The notes under the pieces were generated by a model that was given only the letters and a program-made list of their open reading frames with translations, was not told the DNA's origin and made no database searches. Shown here one piece after another: positions 1 through 8,680 of a stretch of 64,000 bases of DNA (position 1 is its first letter; every line of letters starts with the position of its first letter). Position numbers and translations under genes: made by a program. This DNA comes from Bog-473 sp963745665 (GTDB lineage: Bacteria; Actinomycetota; Acidimicrobiia; Acidimicrobiales; RAAP-2): the NCBI GenBank assembly GCA_963745665.1, contig CAVUYE010000002.1:1426001-1490000 (forward strand), read 5' to 3'.

Positions 1-250
1 TGCGTTGGGCGGCGTAAAGCACCTCGAGGAAGGCCGGCTCGTTGGTGCACATGAGCGCGATGGAATCGCCGGGCTGCATGCCTCGGGCCCGCAGGGCGCG
101 CCCCAGCCGGTTTATCTGCGCGTTGAAATCGGCGTACGTGCGGTCGCCGTGCGGAGAGATCAGTGCCAGGCGATCGGGGATCCGGGCCGCCCACCACGCG
201 TGGAGCATGCCCTGGTCCGCCGCGGCGCGTTTGTCGTCCGTAATGCTCAT
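1..250 (-). CDS. Acyl-CoA synthetase, AMP-binding family (N-terminal fragment, cut by window edge)
   Basis: Only the first 83 codons are inside the window; the rest lies beyond the left edge. The visible part resembles the N-terminal subdomain of AMP-forming acyl-CoA synthetases, which activate a carboxylic acid as an acyl-adenylate and pass it to CoA. Recognisable stretches are GDRTYADFN and GDSIALMCTNEPAFLEV. The AMP-binding P-loop and adenylation core are not in view, so the substrate cannot be judged. The ATG (250-248) overlaps the TGA of the upstream DUF35 gene as ATGA, so it is probably the last visible gene of the acyl-CoA operon that starts near 1970. Family assignment is fairly sure; specificity is unknown. 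Confidence 0.75.
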   Translation of the reverse strand, partial: MSITDDKRAAADQGMLHAWWAARIPDRLALISPHGDRTYADFNAQINRLGRALRARGMQPGDSIALMCTNEPAFLEVLYAAQR

Positions 251-789
251 GACCCCGCTCCCTTCTCCCCGTCGGGCCCGGCGGGCCGGAACAGCGCCAA
301 TTGCCGGCCGTCGCTCAGTGGTTCCCAAGTCACGGTGACGGGCATGCCGCTCTGGACATCCGCCGGCGGGCACCCGACGACGTTCGTCATCATGCGCACC
401 CCCTCTTCGAGGTCGACCAGGGCGATGCAGTACGGCTCGCCGTGCGCGAAGGCGGCACCGGCGGCCTCGGGACGGTGCTCGACGACGGCGGCGTGGACGG
501 TGGCGCGTCCGCTCGCCTCGCGCCACACGAGCGGACCGCCGTGCTCGGTGCCACCGTTCGACCCGCCGCAGTGGGGGCACAGCACCCGAGGGAAGAAGAT
601 GCCTCTGTCGCAGCTCGTGCACCACTGCACGAGCAGTCGCCCCTCCCGGGTGGCCTCCCAGAAGGGCCCGCTCTCGTCGCCGACCGGGGGTTCGTTGCGC
701 ACGCGCTCGACGGGCTCGACGGGCTCGGTGGTCTCGACCGGCTCGGGGTTCCGGGGCGTCTCGGCGGTCACGGCGCGCTCTGGGGTCAC
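247..789 (-). CDS. DUF35 / OB-fold zinc-ribbon protein, partner of the thiolase-like protein
   Basis: This 180-residue protein has an acidic, Pro/Glu-rich N-terminal extension (about 40 residues), then a zinc ribbon with two CxxC pairs (CTSC and CPHC), then a small beta domain of the DUF35 OB-fold type. DUF35 proteins are companions of thiolase-like enzymes; in steroid side-chain breakdown a DUF35 domain (ChsH2) holds the aldolase Ltp2. The GTG start (789-787) overlaps the stop of the thiolase-like gene as GTGA, and the stop overlaps the next start, so the three genes are translationally coupled. The pairing supports a complex with the 786-1970 product. That it works on steroid or branched acyl chains is inference. 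Confidence 0.8.
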   Translation of the reverse strand: MTPERAVTAETPRNPEPVETTEPVEPVERVRNEPPVGDESGPFWEATREGRLLVQWCTSCDRGIFFPRVLCPHCGGSNGGTEHGGPLVWREASGRATVHAAVVEHRPEAAGAAFAHGEPYCIALVDLEEGVRMMTNVVGCPPADVQSGMPVTVTWEPLSDGRQLALFRPAGPDGEKGAGS

Positions 790-1970
790 AGGGTGGCCTC
801 GGTCCCCAGCACAGCTGTGGACATGACGGACAGGAACATCCCCGAGCCGTGGGCCACGGCGACCTCGGCGCCCTCGACCTGGCGGGCGTCGGCCTCGCCG
901 CGCAGCTGGCGTACGGCCTCGGTAATGAGGAACATCCCGTACATGCCGGGGTGCGTGAAGGAGAGACCGCCGCCGTTCGTGTTCATGGGGAGCGAGCCGC
1001 TGGGCCCGAGGCCGCCTTCCGCCGCGAACGGGCCGCCCTCACCCTTGGCACAGAAGCCGAGGTCCTCGAGGTGCAGGAGGGCGGTGATGGTGAAGCTGTC
1101 GTAGCCCATGAGCACGTCCACGTCGGACGGCCCGAGGCCGGCCATGGCGAAAGCGCGGGGGCCTGACACCGCCCCCGCCGTCGTCGTGAGATCCGGCATC
1201 TGAGTGATCCCCATGTGATCGGTGCAGGTCGCCGCGCCGAGGACGTAGACCGGTGCCTTCGGCAAGGAACGGGCACGCGCCGCGCTGGTCATGACGAAGG
1301 CGCCCGCGCCGTCGGTCACCAGGCAGCAGTCGAGGAGATGCAGGGGGCTCACCTGAAGGGGCGAGGCGAGCACGTCGGCGACCGTGAGCGGGTCGCGGTA
1401 GCGGGCCCGTGGGTTCAGCCCCGCCCAGGCTCGGGTTTGCACCGCAATGGAGGCGAGCTGCTCCGCCGTCGTGCCGAAGTCGTGCATGTGGCGGGCGGCA
1501 GCCAGCGCGTAGGGCCCCATGGGCACGCGCAGGCCGAACGGGAATTCCCACTCCGCCATCGGGTTGGGCCCCGCCATGCCCCGCCGCGGCCGCGGCCGCC
1601 GCCGGGTGCGATCGCTGCGCGGGGTCGAGGCGTAGACGCTCACCACCACGTCGCACACGCCGGCCGCGATGGCGGCGGCCGCGTGCTCTACATGGACCTC
1701 GTAGCTCGAGCCGCCGGTCATGGTCGACTCGACGAAGGTCGGGTGCAGCCCCAGATACTCGGCGAACGCCACGGCCGACTCGGGGTGGCACACGCCGTCG
1801 ACATCGGCCAGCGTGAGTCCGGCGTCCGCCAGTGCGCCCAGCACCATGGCGACCTCGAGCTCTCGCCCGGTGCGGTCCAGCTCGCCGGTGGGCGACACGT
1901 CGTCCGCCACGCCCACGATGGCCGCGGCACCGCGCAGGGTGCGGTCCTCGCGGCTCACTCCGTCGATCAC
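786..1970 (-). CDS. Thiolase-superfamily (lipid-transfer/Ltp2-like) protein lacking the catalytic cysteines
   Basis: The 394-residue product has the thiolase fold: an N-terminal half with GGSSYEVHVEHAAAAI, and a C-terminal half with NTNGGGLSFTHPGMYG and AHGSGMF. Where true thiolases carry the acyl-accepting Cys in the first motif there is Ser, and the second Cys (CxGxG) is replaced in AHGSG; the His of the third motif (SFTHP) is kept. This is the pattern of SCP2-thiolase-like proteins and Ltp2-type retro-aldolases rather than of claisen thiolases. Overlap with the DUF35 gene fits an Ltp2-ChsH2-like complex that splits a beta-hydroxyacyl-CoA. The GTG start at 1970 has a G-rich but weak ribosome site; 43 nt separate it from the acyl-CoA dehydrogenase stop. 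Confidence 0.8.
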   Translation of the reverse strand: MIDGVSREDRTLRGAAAIVGVADDVSPTGELDRTGRELEVAMVLGALADAGLTLADVDGVCHPESAVAFAEYLGLHPTFVESTMTGGSSYEVHVEHAAAAIAAGVCDVVVSVYASTPRSDRTRRRPRPRRGMAGPNPMAEWEFPFGLRVPMGPYALAAARHMHDFGTTAEQLASIAVQTRAWAGLNPRARYRDPLTVADVLASPLQVSPLHLLDCCLVTDGAGAFVMTSAARARSLPKAPVYVLGAATCTDHMGITQMPDLTTTAGAVSGPRAFAMAGLGPSDVDVLMGYDSFTITALLHLEDLGFCAKGEGGPFAAEGGLGPSGSLPMNTNGGGLSFTHPGMYGMFLITEAVRQLRGEADARQVEGAEVAVAHGSGMFLSVMSTAVLGTEATL

Positions 1971-2013
1971 CCGGCCCCCAGCTCCAGCCCCAGCCCGACC
2001 CGCTGCCGCCGGC

Positions 2014-3360
2014 TCAGGCGTTCTTCGGCAGCTGCGAGAAGGGGGTCACGCGGTCGTTGTTGGGTTCCTTGGGGAGTCCGAGCACCCGCTCGCCGATGAT
2101 GTTCTTCTGGACCTGATCAGTCCCGCCGTAGATCGGTGGGGCCTGGGCGAACAGCGCCATCTCGGTGATGCCACCGGCGAACGGGTCACCGGTGGCGTGC
2201 TTGAGGGCCGCCTTGTCGTCGCCGTCGTAGGCGTGCAGCATGCCGGCTGGTCCCATGATGCGCAGACCGAGGTCGCGGGTGAGACGCACGATCTGGCTCA
2301 TGGAGAGCTTGGCCACGTTGGGCATGCCGGGTATGTCGTGCCCCTGCTCCTTGGCCGCCTTGACGCGGAGGCCGTTGAAGCGGCCGAGCTCGCCGAGCGT
2401 GTAGAGCCGGGCCAGGTCCTGCCGGATGCCGGCGTCCCGGTTGACCCCGCGCGACCGAGCGACGTTGATGAGGAGGCCGGCGCCGCCGCGCATGGCGCCC
2501 AGAGCGCCGCCGGGCGCTTGGGACTTCTGCGCGCCGCCGGCCGCCGGCTGGGGCGCCACGAGGTCGCCCACCCGCCGGGGCAGCATGCCCATGACGGTGC
2601 CCGGCTGGGCCAATCCGCCACCGGCCGCGTTCCCGCCACCGGAGCCGAGTCCCGCCCGCTCGTTCATGAGGGTCGTGTTGGCAGCCGCCCAGCCGTTGTT
2701 GAGGCCACCGATCAGGGCCGAGTCGGCCACCCGGGCGTCGGTGATGAAGACCTCGTTGAAGAGCGCGTGGCCCGTCATCTCCTTGAGCGGGCGCACGTCC
2801 ACGCCGTCCTGGAGCATCTCGAAGGCGAAGTAAGAGATGCCTTGGTGCTTGGGGACGTCGGGATCCGTCCGGGCCAAGAGCATGCCGAGGTCGGCGTACT
2901 GGCCGCCCGAGGTCCACACCTTCTGGCCGTTGATGATCCACTCGTCGCCGTCCTTGACGGCGCGCGTCTGCAGGCCAGCCAGGTCGGAGCCGGCCTGGGG
3001 CTCGCTGAAGAGTTGGCACCACGCCTTCTGCCCGGTGACGATGTCGCGCACGTAGAGGTCGATCTGCTCCTGCGTCCCGTGGGTGGCAATGGTGGGCGCG
3101 GCCAGCAACAGCCCGAGCCCGGCGGGAGCACCGAGGGCGCCGAAGTTGGCGATCTCCTGCTGTACGAGGACGACGTCGGAGCGGGCCATCGCCTTGCCGT
3201 ATGCGTTCTCGGGCAACCCGGGGGCAGACCAACCGGCCAGGCCGAGGCGTTCCCACCACTGCGCCACGGTCAGGTCAGGATCCCAGTTGCTGCCCAGCCA
3301 GGACCGCAGCTCACTCAGGAGCTCGTCGGTCCGCGTCGTCTCGGTTGCGGTGTCGGTCAC
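2014..3360 (-). CDS. Acyl-CoA dehydrogenase family protein
   Basis: A 448-residue FAD enzyme of the acyl-CoA dehydrogenase family, which introduces the alpha-beta double bond in acyl-CoA oxidation. Visible motifs are CQLFSEPQAGSDLAGLQT (FAD and substrate contact), KVWTSGGQYADLGMLLART, MNERAGLG in the C-terminal helical domain, and the C-terminal IYGGTDQVQKNIIGERVLG. A Gly/Ala/Gln-rich insert lies around residues 235-290, longer than in typical members. The GTG start at 3360 gives a short polar leader before the N-terminal helices. It is the first gene of the minus-strand acyl-CoA cluster (dehydrogenase, thiolase-like, DUF35, synthetase). Substrate unknown. Confidence 0.9.
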   Translation of the reverse strand: MTDTATETTRTDELLSELRSWLGSNWDPDLTVAQWWERLGLAGWSAPGLPENAYGKAMARSDVVLVQQEIANFGALGAPAGLGLLLAAPTIATHGTQEQIDLYVRDIVTGQKAWCQLFSEPQAGSDLAGLQTRAVKDGDEWIINGQKVWTSGGQYADLGMLLARTDPDVPKHQGISYFAFEMLQDGVDVRPLKEMTGHALFNEVFITDARVADSALIGGLNNGWAAANTTLMNERAGLGSGGGNAAGGGLAQPGTVMGMLPRRVGDLVAPQPAAGGAQKSQAPGGALGAMRGGAGLLINVARSRGVNRDAGIRQDLARLYTLGELGRFNGLRVKAAKEQGHDIPGMPNVAKLSMSQIVRLTRDLGLRIMGPAGMLHAYDGDDKAALKHATGDPFAGGITEMALFAQAPPIYGGTDQVQKNIIGERVLGLPKEPNNDRVTPFSQLPKNA

Positions 3361-3407
3361 ATGCCGAAGTTACCCGCGCGTCACAGAACGGGAAACTTCA
3401 CCGAAAC

Positions 3408-4571
3408 ATGGGTAGCGTCCTCCGGATGCAAGACGACCGGCTCGATGCGGCATTTGAGGCCTGGGTGCAGGCACAGACGGCGGCCCTCGACGTGGTGCGC
3501 CAGGCCACCGGCGTGCCGGAGTCCGATGTGGACCTGGCCGAGGGCTACCGCTGGGTGACCCGTTTGACCCGGCTCATCCTCGACTGGATCGTCGAGCGCT
3601 CTGATCCGTTGCACCCACAGCTCTTCGACCTGCAGGACGAGTACAAGAAGCTCCTGGTGGACAACCCCGACGTGCATTACACCTTCTGCGTGCTGGACGA
3701 CGCGCGTGCCTATCGGCTCGTCGGCCACCGGGGGGAGTGCGCGTATCTCGGCATGACGTTCGGCACGGCCTTCGGCCAGGGGCCCGTCGGGGGGCGCACG
3801 GGGACCCAGACGCAGACCAACATCGACGAGTTCGAGCTCGGTCCCGACGGCGAGGTCGACATCCTGATCGCGCCCGCCTCCGCCATGCCCGACCCGCGGC
3901 CGCGCAACTCCGTCGTCCTCGAGCCGGGCACTGCCCAGCTGGCCATCCGGGAGACCTACTTCGAGAAGCGGCCCGAGCACTTCGCCCGCCTCCGAGTCGA
4001 GCTGGTGCCCGAGCCTGGGGAGGTGGTGCCGCACCCGATTCTCTCTTCCGAGGAGCTCGCGCCCAAGCTCGAGTTTGCGGCCATGTTCCTCACCTTCATC
4101 GGTGGGACGGCGCTGCAGATGTGGCGCGACGCGGGGACCAACATGAACACGTTCGGCGGCACGGCCGGCTCCGCGCACGTGGAAGCGCAGGAGGACGAGG
4201 TGCGCTCCCACTCGAACGCCGAAATGACGTACCACGGTGGGCGGTTCGAGCTCGAGCCGGGCCGGGCGCTCGTGGTCACGGTGCAAGAGCCGGACAAGCC
4301 GTTCCTCTATTGGGGTCTGACCCTCACCTCGCCGTGGGGGGAGAGCTACGACTATCGCTACGCCACCACCCACCTCAACAACAAGACGGCGACCCGCTCG
4401 CCCGACGGGTCCTGGCGCATGGTGATCGCGCCGTCCGACCCCGGCGTGGAGAACTGGCTCGACACCGGCGGCCGGCGGGAGGGCTACATGCTCGTGCGCT
4501 GGGTGCTGGCCGACGGGCCACCGCACCCCACGGCCGAGGTCTTGGACATCAAGGATCTGGCCGCCTCGTAG
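3408..4571 (+). CDS. DUF1214-type protein of unknown function
   Basis: A soluble protein of about 387 residues with no signal peptide or membrane segment. The C-terminal third (PFLYWGLTLTSPWGESYDYR, then SWRMVIAPSDPGVENWLDTGG) resembles the DUF1214 jelly-roll domain; the middle holds GTQTQTNIDEFELGPDGEVD, which fits the same two-domain family. The function of such proteins is unclear; several sit beside fatty-acid or sterol catabolic genes, as here, where it diverges from the acyl-CoA dehydrogenase gene with 47 nt between starts. Two starts are possible, ATG 3408 and ATG 3426 (MQDDR); neither has a strong ribosome site. An in-frame extension further upstream would run over the dehydrogenase start and was not used. 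Confidence 0.75.
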   Translation: MGSVLRMQDDRLDAAFEAWVQAQTAALDVVRQATGVPESDVDLAEGYRWVTRLTRLILDWIVERSDPLHPQLFDLQDEYKKLLVDNPDVHYTFCVLDDARAYRLVGHRGECAYLGMTFGTAFGQGPVGGRTGTQTQTNIDEFELGPDGEVDILIAPASAMPDPRPRNSVVLEPGTAQLAIRETYFEKRPEHFARLRVELVPEPGEVVPHPILSSEELAPKLEFAAMFLTFIGGTALQMWRDAGTNMNTFGGTAGSAHVEAQEDEVRSHSNAEMTYHGGRFELEPGRALVVTVQEPDKPFLYWGLTLTSPWGESYDYRYATTHLNNKTATRSPDGSWRMVIAPSDPGVENWLDTGGRREGYMLVRWVLADGPPHPTAEVLDIKDLAAS

Positions 4572-4612
4572 CTCGACGACTCGTCGCTCGCCGCCTCGTC
4601 ACGCGACACGGG

Positions 4613-5023
4613 CTAGGAGGGACGGCTCGGCACCTCCTGGATGAGCCAGCCGTTCCCGTCGGGATCGTTGAAGGCGAGGAACGTGCCGTAGTCGACCCGG
4701 CCGGGATCGGGCCCGTCCACCTGCACACCGTCGACGAAGTGGAAGACGTCCGTGGCAACCACTCCGGCAGCGACGAGCTGGCGCCGGGCCTCGTCGATGT
4801 CGCGGACCACGACCTGCAGCCCCTGCAGCGTGCCGGCCGCGGCCTGGTTCTTCATGAGCGAGATGGAGCAGCCGGAACCGGGCGGGGTCAGCTGGACGAC
4901 ACGGAAGTCCTCACCGGCCGAGTGGTCCACGTCGAGGTGGAAGCCCACGGCGTCGGCGTAGAAGGCCTTGGAGCGGTCGACGTCGGCGACGGGCACCACG
5001 ATTGTCTCGAGCTTCCAGTCCAT
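4613..5023 (-). CDS. VOC family (glyoxalase/bleomycin-resistance-like) protein
   Basis: A 136-residue protein with the paired beta-alpha-beta-beta-beta units of the vicinal oxygen chelate fold: VVPVADVDRSKAFYADAVGF in the first half, and VVRDIDEARRQLVAAGV plus FNDPDGNGWLIQEVP in the second. The last motif is the usual VOC ending that supplies a metal-ligand Glu. Substrate unknown; the fold covers glyoxalases, dioxygenases and resistance proteins. ATG 5023 was chosen over an upstream ATG at 5041 because AGGAGG sits about 5 nt before it. It lies between a sulfotransferase and the convergent DUF1214-like gene. Confidence 0.8.
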   Translation of the reverse strand: MDWKLETIVVPVADVDRSKAFYADAVGFHLDVDHSAGEDFRVVQLTPPGSGCSISLMKNQAAAGTLQGLQVVVRDIDEARRQLVAAGVVATDVFHFVDGVQVDGPDPGRVDYGTFLAFNDPDGNGWLIQEVPSRPS

Positions 5024-5063
5024 GTTCCCTCCTCGTTCCATGCCGGCTGGGAGGCTACGCCGG

Positions 5064-6293
5064 TCAGACCTCGGACGGGACCCCGAAGCGCGACTGGTAG
5101 GGCGCCACCAGAGCGCGATGGGTGGCCAGGTCGAGACCGGTGTCGGCGAACGAATAATCGTGCCCTCCGGCGCGGGCGGTGTGACGCGCGGCCAGGTAGG
5201 CCTCGAGCTCCCAGCGGAATTCGGGTGTCAGCGGGAGACCCCATCCGGCGTAGAGCCGCTCGACGGTGCCCATCGGATCCGCCACCAGGTCGCGGTAGAC
5301 GACGTCGGTGATCTGGTCCCGGGGGATGTCGCCGGCGTCGCGCTCGGCGGTGACATGGTCCATCTGCATCTCGAGGCCCATGGCCATGAACTCCACGAGC
5401 ACGCCGTGGTCGACGTGCTCCGAGTGCATCCAATGCAACGTCGCCATGAGGTCGGACAGCGATCCGATGACCCGCAGCGGGTCGCGGTGGGTGATCACGA
5501 CGCGTGCATCGGGGTACGTCGAGAAGAGCAGGGGCAGGGCGGAAAGATGCGAGGGCGCCTTCACGACCCAGCGCGTCGTCGGCCGCTCGGTCACCCACTG
5601 CAGCGTCTGCAGATGGCGCTTGTGCCACTCGTAGATCGGTCCCTGGTCCTGGCCGCTGCGCCACACCGTGTACTCGGCCACGTTGTAGAGGCCGGTGTAC
5701 ACATCACTCGAGAACTGGTGGGCGAAGGCGAAGATGCACTCTGTAGGCAGCCGGCCTCCGTTCTCGTGCATGGCGGTGAAGGCGGGGACGATCTCGTCCA
5801 TGAGCCTGATCTCGTCGTCGCACAGGTCGCCCGACGCATCGTCGTAGGGGACGGTGTGCAGCAGCTCCCACAGCAGCGGCGGGCGGGTGTCGGGGTCACA
5901 GGCCAACAGCTCGTGCAGCAGCGTGGTGCCCGAGCGCCCGAGGCCGGTCACCACGATCGGGGCGTGGACGGGCTGTTCGAGGACGGCCGGCTCCTTGTTC
6001 CAGAGGTCGACCATCCTTAGGCGGTTCTGCAGGATCACCTGGAGCTCGCCCCGGGTGCGGATGCGGCCGGGAAGATGGAGGCGCGCCTCTGAGTCGAGGG
6101 ACCCGCAGAGGCGGCGGAAGGGCTCCTCCCACCAGTCGTCGCCGAAGTCGTCGAGGCCGGTGGTCGTGATGGCGGCGGCCTGCAGGACCTCGGGGTGCAG
6201 CGACACCATGGAGCGCCCGTCGTCGCCGAGGCTGTGGCCCAGCGCGATCATCTTGTCCGCCCAGGGGCTGCGCGGTGGTGGGGCCCAGGGCAC
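5064..6293 (-). CDS. Sulfotransferase family protein
   Basis: A 409-residue cytosolic sulfotransferase-like protein. The PAPS 5'-phosphate loop is visible as VVTGLGRSGTTLLHELLA and the 3'-phosphate region as ITHRDPLRVIGSLSDLM, with Arg and Ser in the expected places. Family members move a sulfo group from PAPS to an alcohol or lipid acceptor; many actinobacterial copies have no known acceptor. The start is uncertain: GTG 6293, ATG 6251 and ATG 6209 are all possible. The longer form is preferred because GHSLGDDGRSMVSLHPEVL resembles the N-terminal part of family members. It is divergent from the leader of the HD gene, with only 49 nt between. Confidence 0.85.
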   Translation of the reverse strand: MPWAPPPRSPWADKMIALGHSLGDDGRSMVSLHPEVLQAAAITTTGLDDFGDDWWEEPFRRLCGSLDSEARLHLPGRIRTRGELQVILQNRLRMVDLWNKEPAVLEQPVHAPIVVTGLGRSGTTLLHELLACDPDTRPPLLWELLHTVPYDDASGDLCDDEIRLMDEIVPAFTAMHENGGRLPTECIFAFAHQFSSDVYTGLYNVAEYTVWRSGQDQGPIYEWHKRHLQTLQWVTERPTTRWVVKAPSHLSALPLLFSTYPDARVVITHRDPLRVIGSLSDLMATLHWMHSEHVDHGVLVEFMAMGLEMQMDHVTAERDAGDIPRDQITDVVYRDLVADPMGTVERLYAGWGLPLTPEFRWELEAYLAARHTARAGGHDYSFADTGLDLATHRALVAPYQSRFGVPSEV

Positions 6294-6342
6294 GGGGCGT
6301 CACCGTACCCGTAACGGGGGAGCAACAGGGGAGAATGGGCCC

Positions 6343-6441
6343 ATGAGGAAGCGCTGGGCGAGGAGCAGCGAGTGAGCACCACCGAATGAGCACCACCGAA
6401 TGAGCACCACCGAATGAGCACCACCGTATGAGCAGCACCGG
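6343..6441 (+). promoter_or_regulatory. Relay of overlapping mini-ORFs from a 14-bp tandem repeat, leading into the HD gene
   Basis: An ATG at 6343 follows AGGGGAG and opens a 10-codon ORF (MRKRWARSSE) that stops at 6373-6375. That stop overlaps a GTG (6372) as GTGA. From 6372 the 14-bp unit ATGAGCACCACCGA (first copy with GTG, later copies slightly changed) repeats five times, with starts at 6372, 6386, 6400, 6414 and 6428. Because 14 is not a multiple of three, each of the first four starts reads five codons (MSTTE or MSTTV) and stops on the TGA of the next copy, sharing ATGA with its start. The last copy opens the HD gene. Structure is seen directly; a role in coupling or lowering translation is inference. 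Confidence 0.7.
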
Positions 6442-6991
6442 GCCCGATCTCGACGTGGACGGGATCCTCGAGGTGCTGGCCGCGGGAGCCGACGTGCCGC
6501 TCAGTCCCGGGATGCCCGTCTCGCTGCTCGACCACGCCCTGCAGACGGCGGCGCACCTGGCCCACCTCCACCCCGGGGACGACGAGCTGGCAGCTGCCGG
6601 GTTGGTCCACGACATCGGCCATCTCCTCCCCGGGGGCAGCGACGAGACGCACGCCAAGGACGCGGCGCGTGCGGTGCAAAGGACTTTGGGGGAGCGTGTG
6701 GCCGGAACGGTGGGACTGCACGTGGCGGCGAAGCGGTATCTCGTGGCGACCGACGACGGCTACGGCGGCGTGCTCGCCGACGACAGCGTGACCTCCCTGG
6801 GCCGGCAGGGCGGTGCCATGTCCGACGACGAAGCGGCCGCCTTCAGGGCTCAGCGGTGGGCGGACGATGCCGTGACGCTGCGCCGGGCCGACGACAGCGG
6901 CAAGGTCGAAGGCCTGGCTGTCGGAGATCTGACCAGTTGGACACCCCTCTTGCGGGACGTGGCGCGGCGAGTGGGCTCGACCGAGAGCTGA
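6428..6991 (+). CDS. HD-domain phosphohydrolase-like protein
   Basis: A 187-residue protein with an HD-type metal-binding core: H in LLDHALQTAAHLAHLH, then the paired AGLVHDIGHLL, and later HVAAKRYLVATDD. HD proteins hydrolyse phosphate esters or oxidise small phosphonates; this length and the GYGGVL and WADDAVTLRRADD stretches resemble the small PhnZ/MIOX-like HD proteins more than dGTPases, but this is tentative. The start is the last ATG of the 14-bp repeat array, with the preceding mini-ORF stopping on it (ATGA). It stands between a divergent sulfotransferase gene and the exported protein of the Liv transport cluster. Confidence 0.75.
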   Translation: MSSTGPDLDVDGILEVLAAGADVPLSPGMPVSLLDHALQTAAHLAHLHPGDDELAAAGLVHDIGHLLPGGSDETHAKDAARAVQRTLGERVAGTVGLHVAAKRYLVATDDGYGGVLADDSVTSLGRQGGAMSDDEAAAFRAQRWADDAVTLRRADDSGKVEGLAVGDLTSWTPLLRDVARRVGSTES

Positions 6992-7134
6992 GGCATCGGG
7001 CCCCAGTCCGGGCCCGCTCTCGCCGGTGTGCGGCCCGCAAGACCCGGTCGGCGGCCCGCATTACGGGGACTCACCCGTAGGGAATCGCCCCAGCGTTCGT
7101 TGTGCTCCCAGGATTCATGGGGAGGCTTCACCTG

Positions 7135-8680
7135 GTGAAGGGTCAACGCCGTACGCTGCGCGGGCGCCTGCGGGAGCGCCGCTACACACCCGCGACCGTC
7201 CGCATCGGCCTGGCCTGCGCGTTGGCGGCAGGGGTCGGCATCGTCGAGCTCGGGTCGAATTCGGGGGCGGACGCGTCGTTCGTCCCCGGCGACGCGCTGG
7301 CGCAGGCGCAGGCGTTGACCGTGGCGCCGACGACCGGTGGCCTGAACTACGCCATCACACTCGCAACGTCGATTTCGAACTACCAGGACGTGGAGGCGCA
7401 GTCGCTGTCCCAGACCATCGACCTCGGTGCGATCGGCACCTCGCTCGAGGCCGAAGGGTGCGACGGGTCCGCGCCGACGCTGCCGGCGAGTGACGTGCCC
7501 CCTCCGGTGCAGGCGGAGTCGACCAACGGCAACCAGAGCCTGTCCGACAGCATCACCGCGCAGTCCTCTCCCGACGGCCTCGGCATCGGCAACGAGGCGG
7601 CCACCGCCACGACCCAACCGTCATCGGGCTCCCTGACGACTGCGTCGAACATCTCCGTGCCGGGTGGGCTGCTGGCCGTCAACGGGCTGACGTCGAGCGC
7701 GAAGGCCTCCATCGACAACGGCGCCACGCGCGACGGCCACGGCGACGTCGGACGTCGGGCAGATCTCCCTCGACAACGGCGCAGTCGTCCTCGGGGGCCT
7801 GCAGTGGTCCGCTACCCAGCAGTCGGGGGGGACGACCACCTCCACCGGGACGTTCTCCATCAGTTCGGTCACCGTGGTCGGCCAGTCCATCGACCTTTCC
7901 AGCCTGAGCAGCGCAGGCAACCCGCAGACAGTTCTGAATGTGATCAACACCGCGTTGACCCCCGTCGGCCTCAACATCCAGTGGCCAGCTCAGACCACGT
8001 TGTCGGACGGCACCGTACAGATCTCGCCGCTCATCATCGGCATCGACAACAACGCCCTCGGCCAGCAGGTGATCGGCGCGAACGAGAACAGCCTGCAGCC
8101 CGTGCGTGAAGCGCTGGTGAACGCGCTGCTCAGCGCCAACTGCAACTTTGCCAACGAGCTCACCATCGGCGATATCGGCCTGGGCGTGCTCTCGGGGGGC
8201 GGCAATCTCAACCTCGAGCTGGGCGGGGCCAGCGCCGAGACGGACGACCTGGCCGCCGCGTCGCCCTTCGGCAGCGGCGGCGGCACCGCGCTGCCCTCCT
8301 CTTCGTCCCCGTCCGCCGGGAGCGGCGTGACCGGCAACAGCGGGAGCGTGCCGGGCACCAGCACCCTGCCCGTGACGAGCAACAGTGGCGTCGGCCCGTT
8401 CGTGTCGGCGCCCACCACCGGCGCGACTTCCGCCGCGGGCACGGGATCCACGCCGGCGGGCAGCCAGCAGGAGTCCCTCGGGCCGATGTCGCGCACGTCG
8501 GACTGCATCAGCCTCGGCCCGTCGGGCGGCGGTTGCGACACCGGCAACATCGCCGCGCCCATCGGGTTGGCGGCACTCGCCCTGGTGGTGACGCTCTTCA
8601 CCTGGGACGCGCTGCGCCAGCGCCGCCGTCTGCAAATGCGCGGGCGGCACGCATTCGACGGATTGGAGGGACCGCAGTGA
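7135..8680 (+). CDS. Exported, double-anchored protein of unknown function (one-base frameshift near 7729)
   Basis: The gene reads in one frame to about 7729 and continues in the next to 8680. Removing one C from the ACGCGCG run at 7726-7732 restores a smooth Ala/Thr-rich segment, so a sequence error is likelier than decay. The product is about 514 residues: a basic leader and membrane segment (VRIGLACALAAGVGIVELG), a Ser/Thr/Asn-rich exported body, a low-complexity Ser/Gly/Thr linker, and a C-terminal membrane segment (IAAPIGLAALALVVTLFTWD) with a basic tail. No catalytic motif was recognised. GTG 7135 was chosen for GGGGAGG 9 nt upstream. The stop overlaps the start of the next gene as GTGA, so it probably serves the transporter. 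Confidence 0.65.

Noticed and set aside
1720..3558. A 612-codon plus-strand open frame across the thiolase-like and dehydrogenase genes
   Set aside because: Composition is that of reversed GC-rich coding sequence and both minus-strand genes are well supported.
6372..6441. The 14-bp repeat array as a CRISPR or phase-variation frameshift switch
   Set aside because: Units are contiguous without spacers, and the array stops all frames, so copy number cannot switch the HD gene frame.
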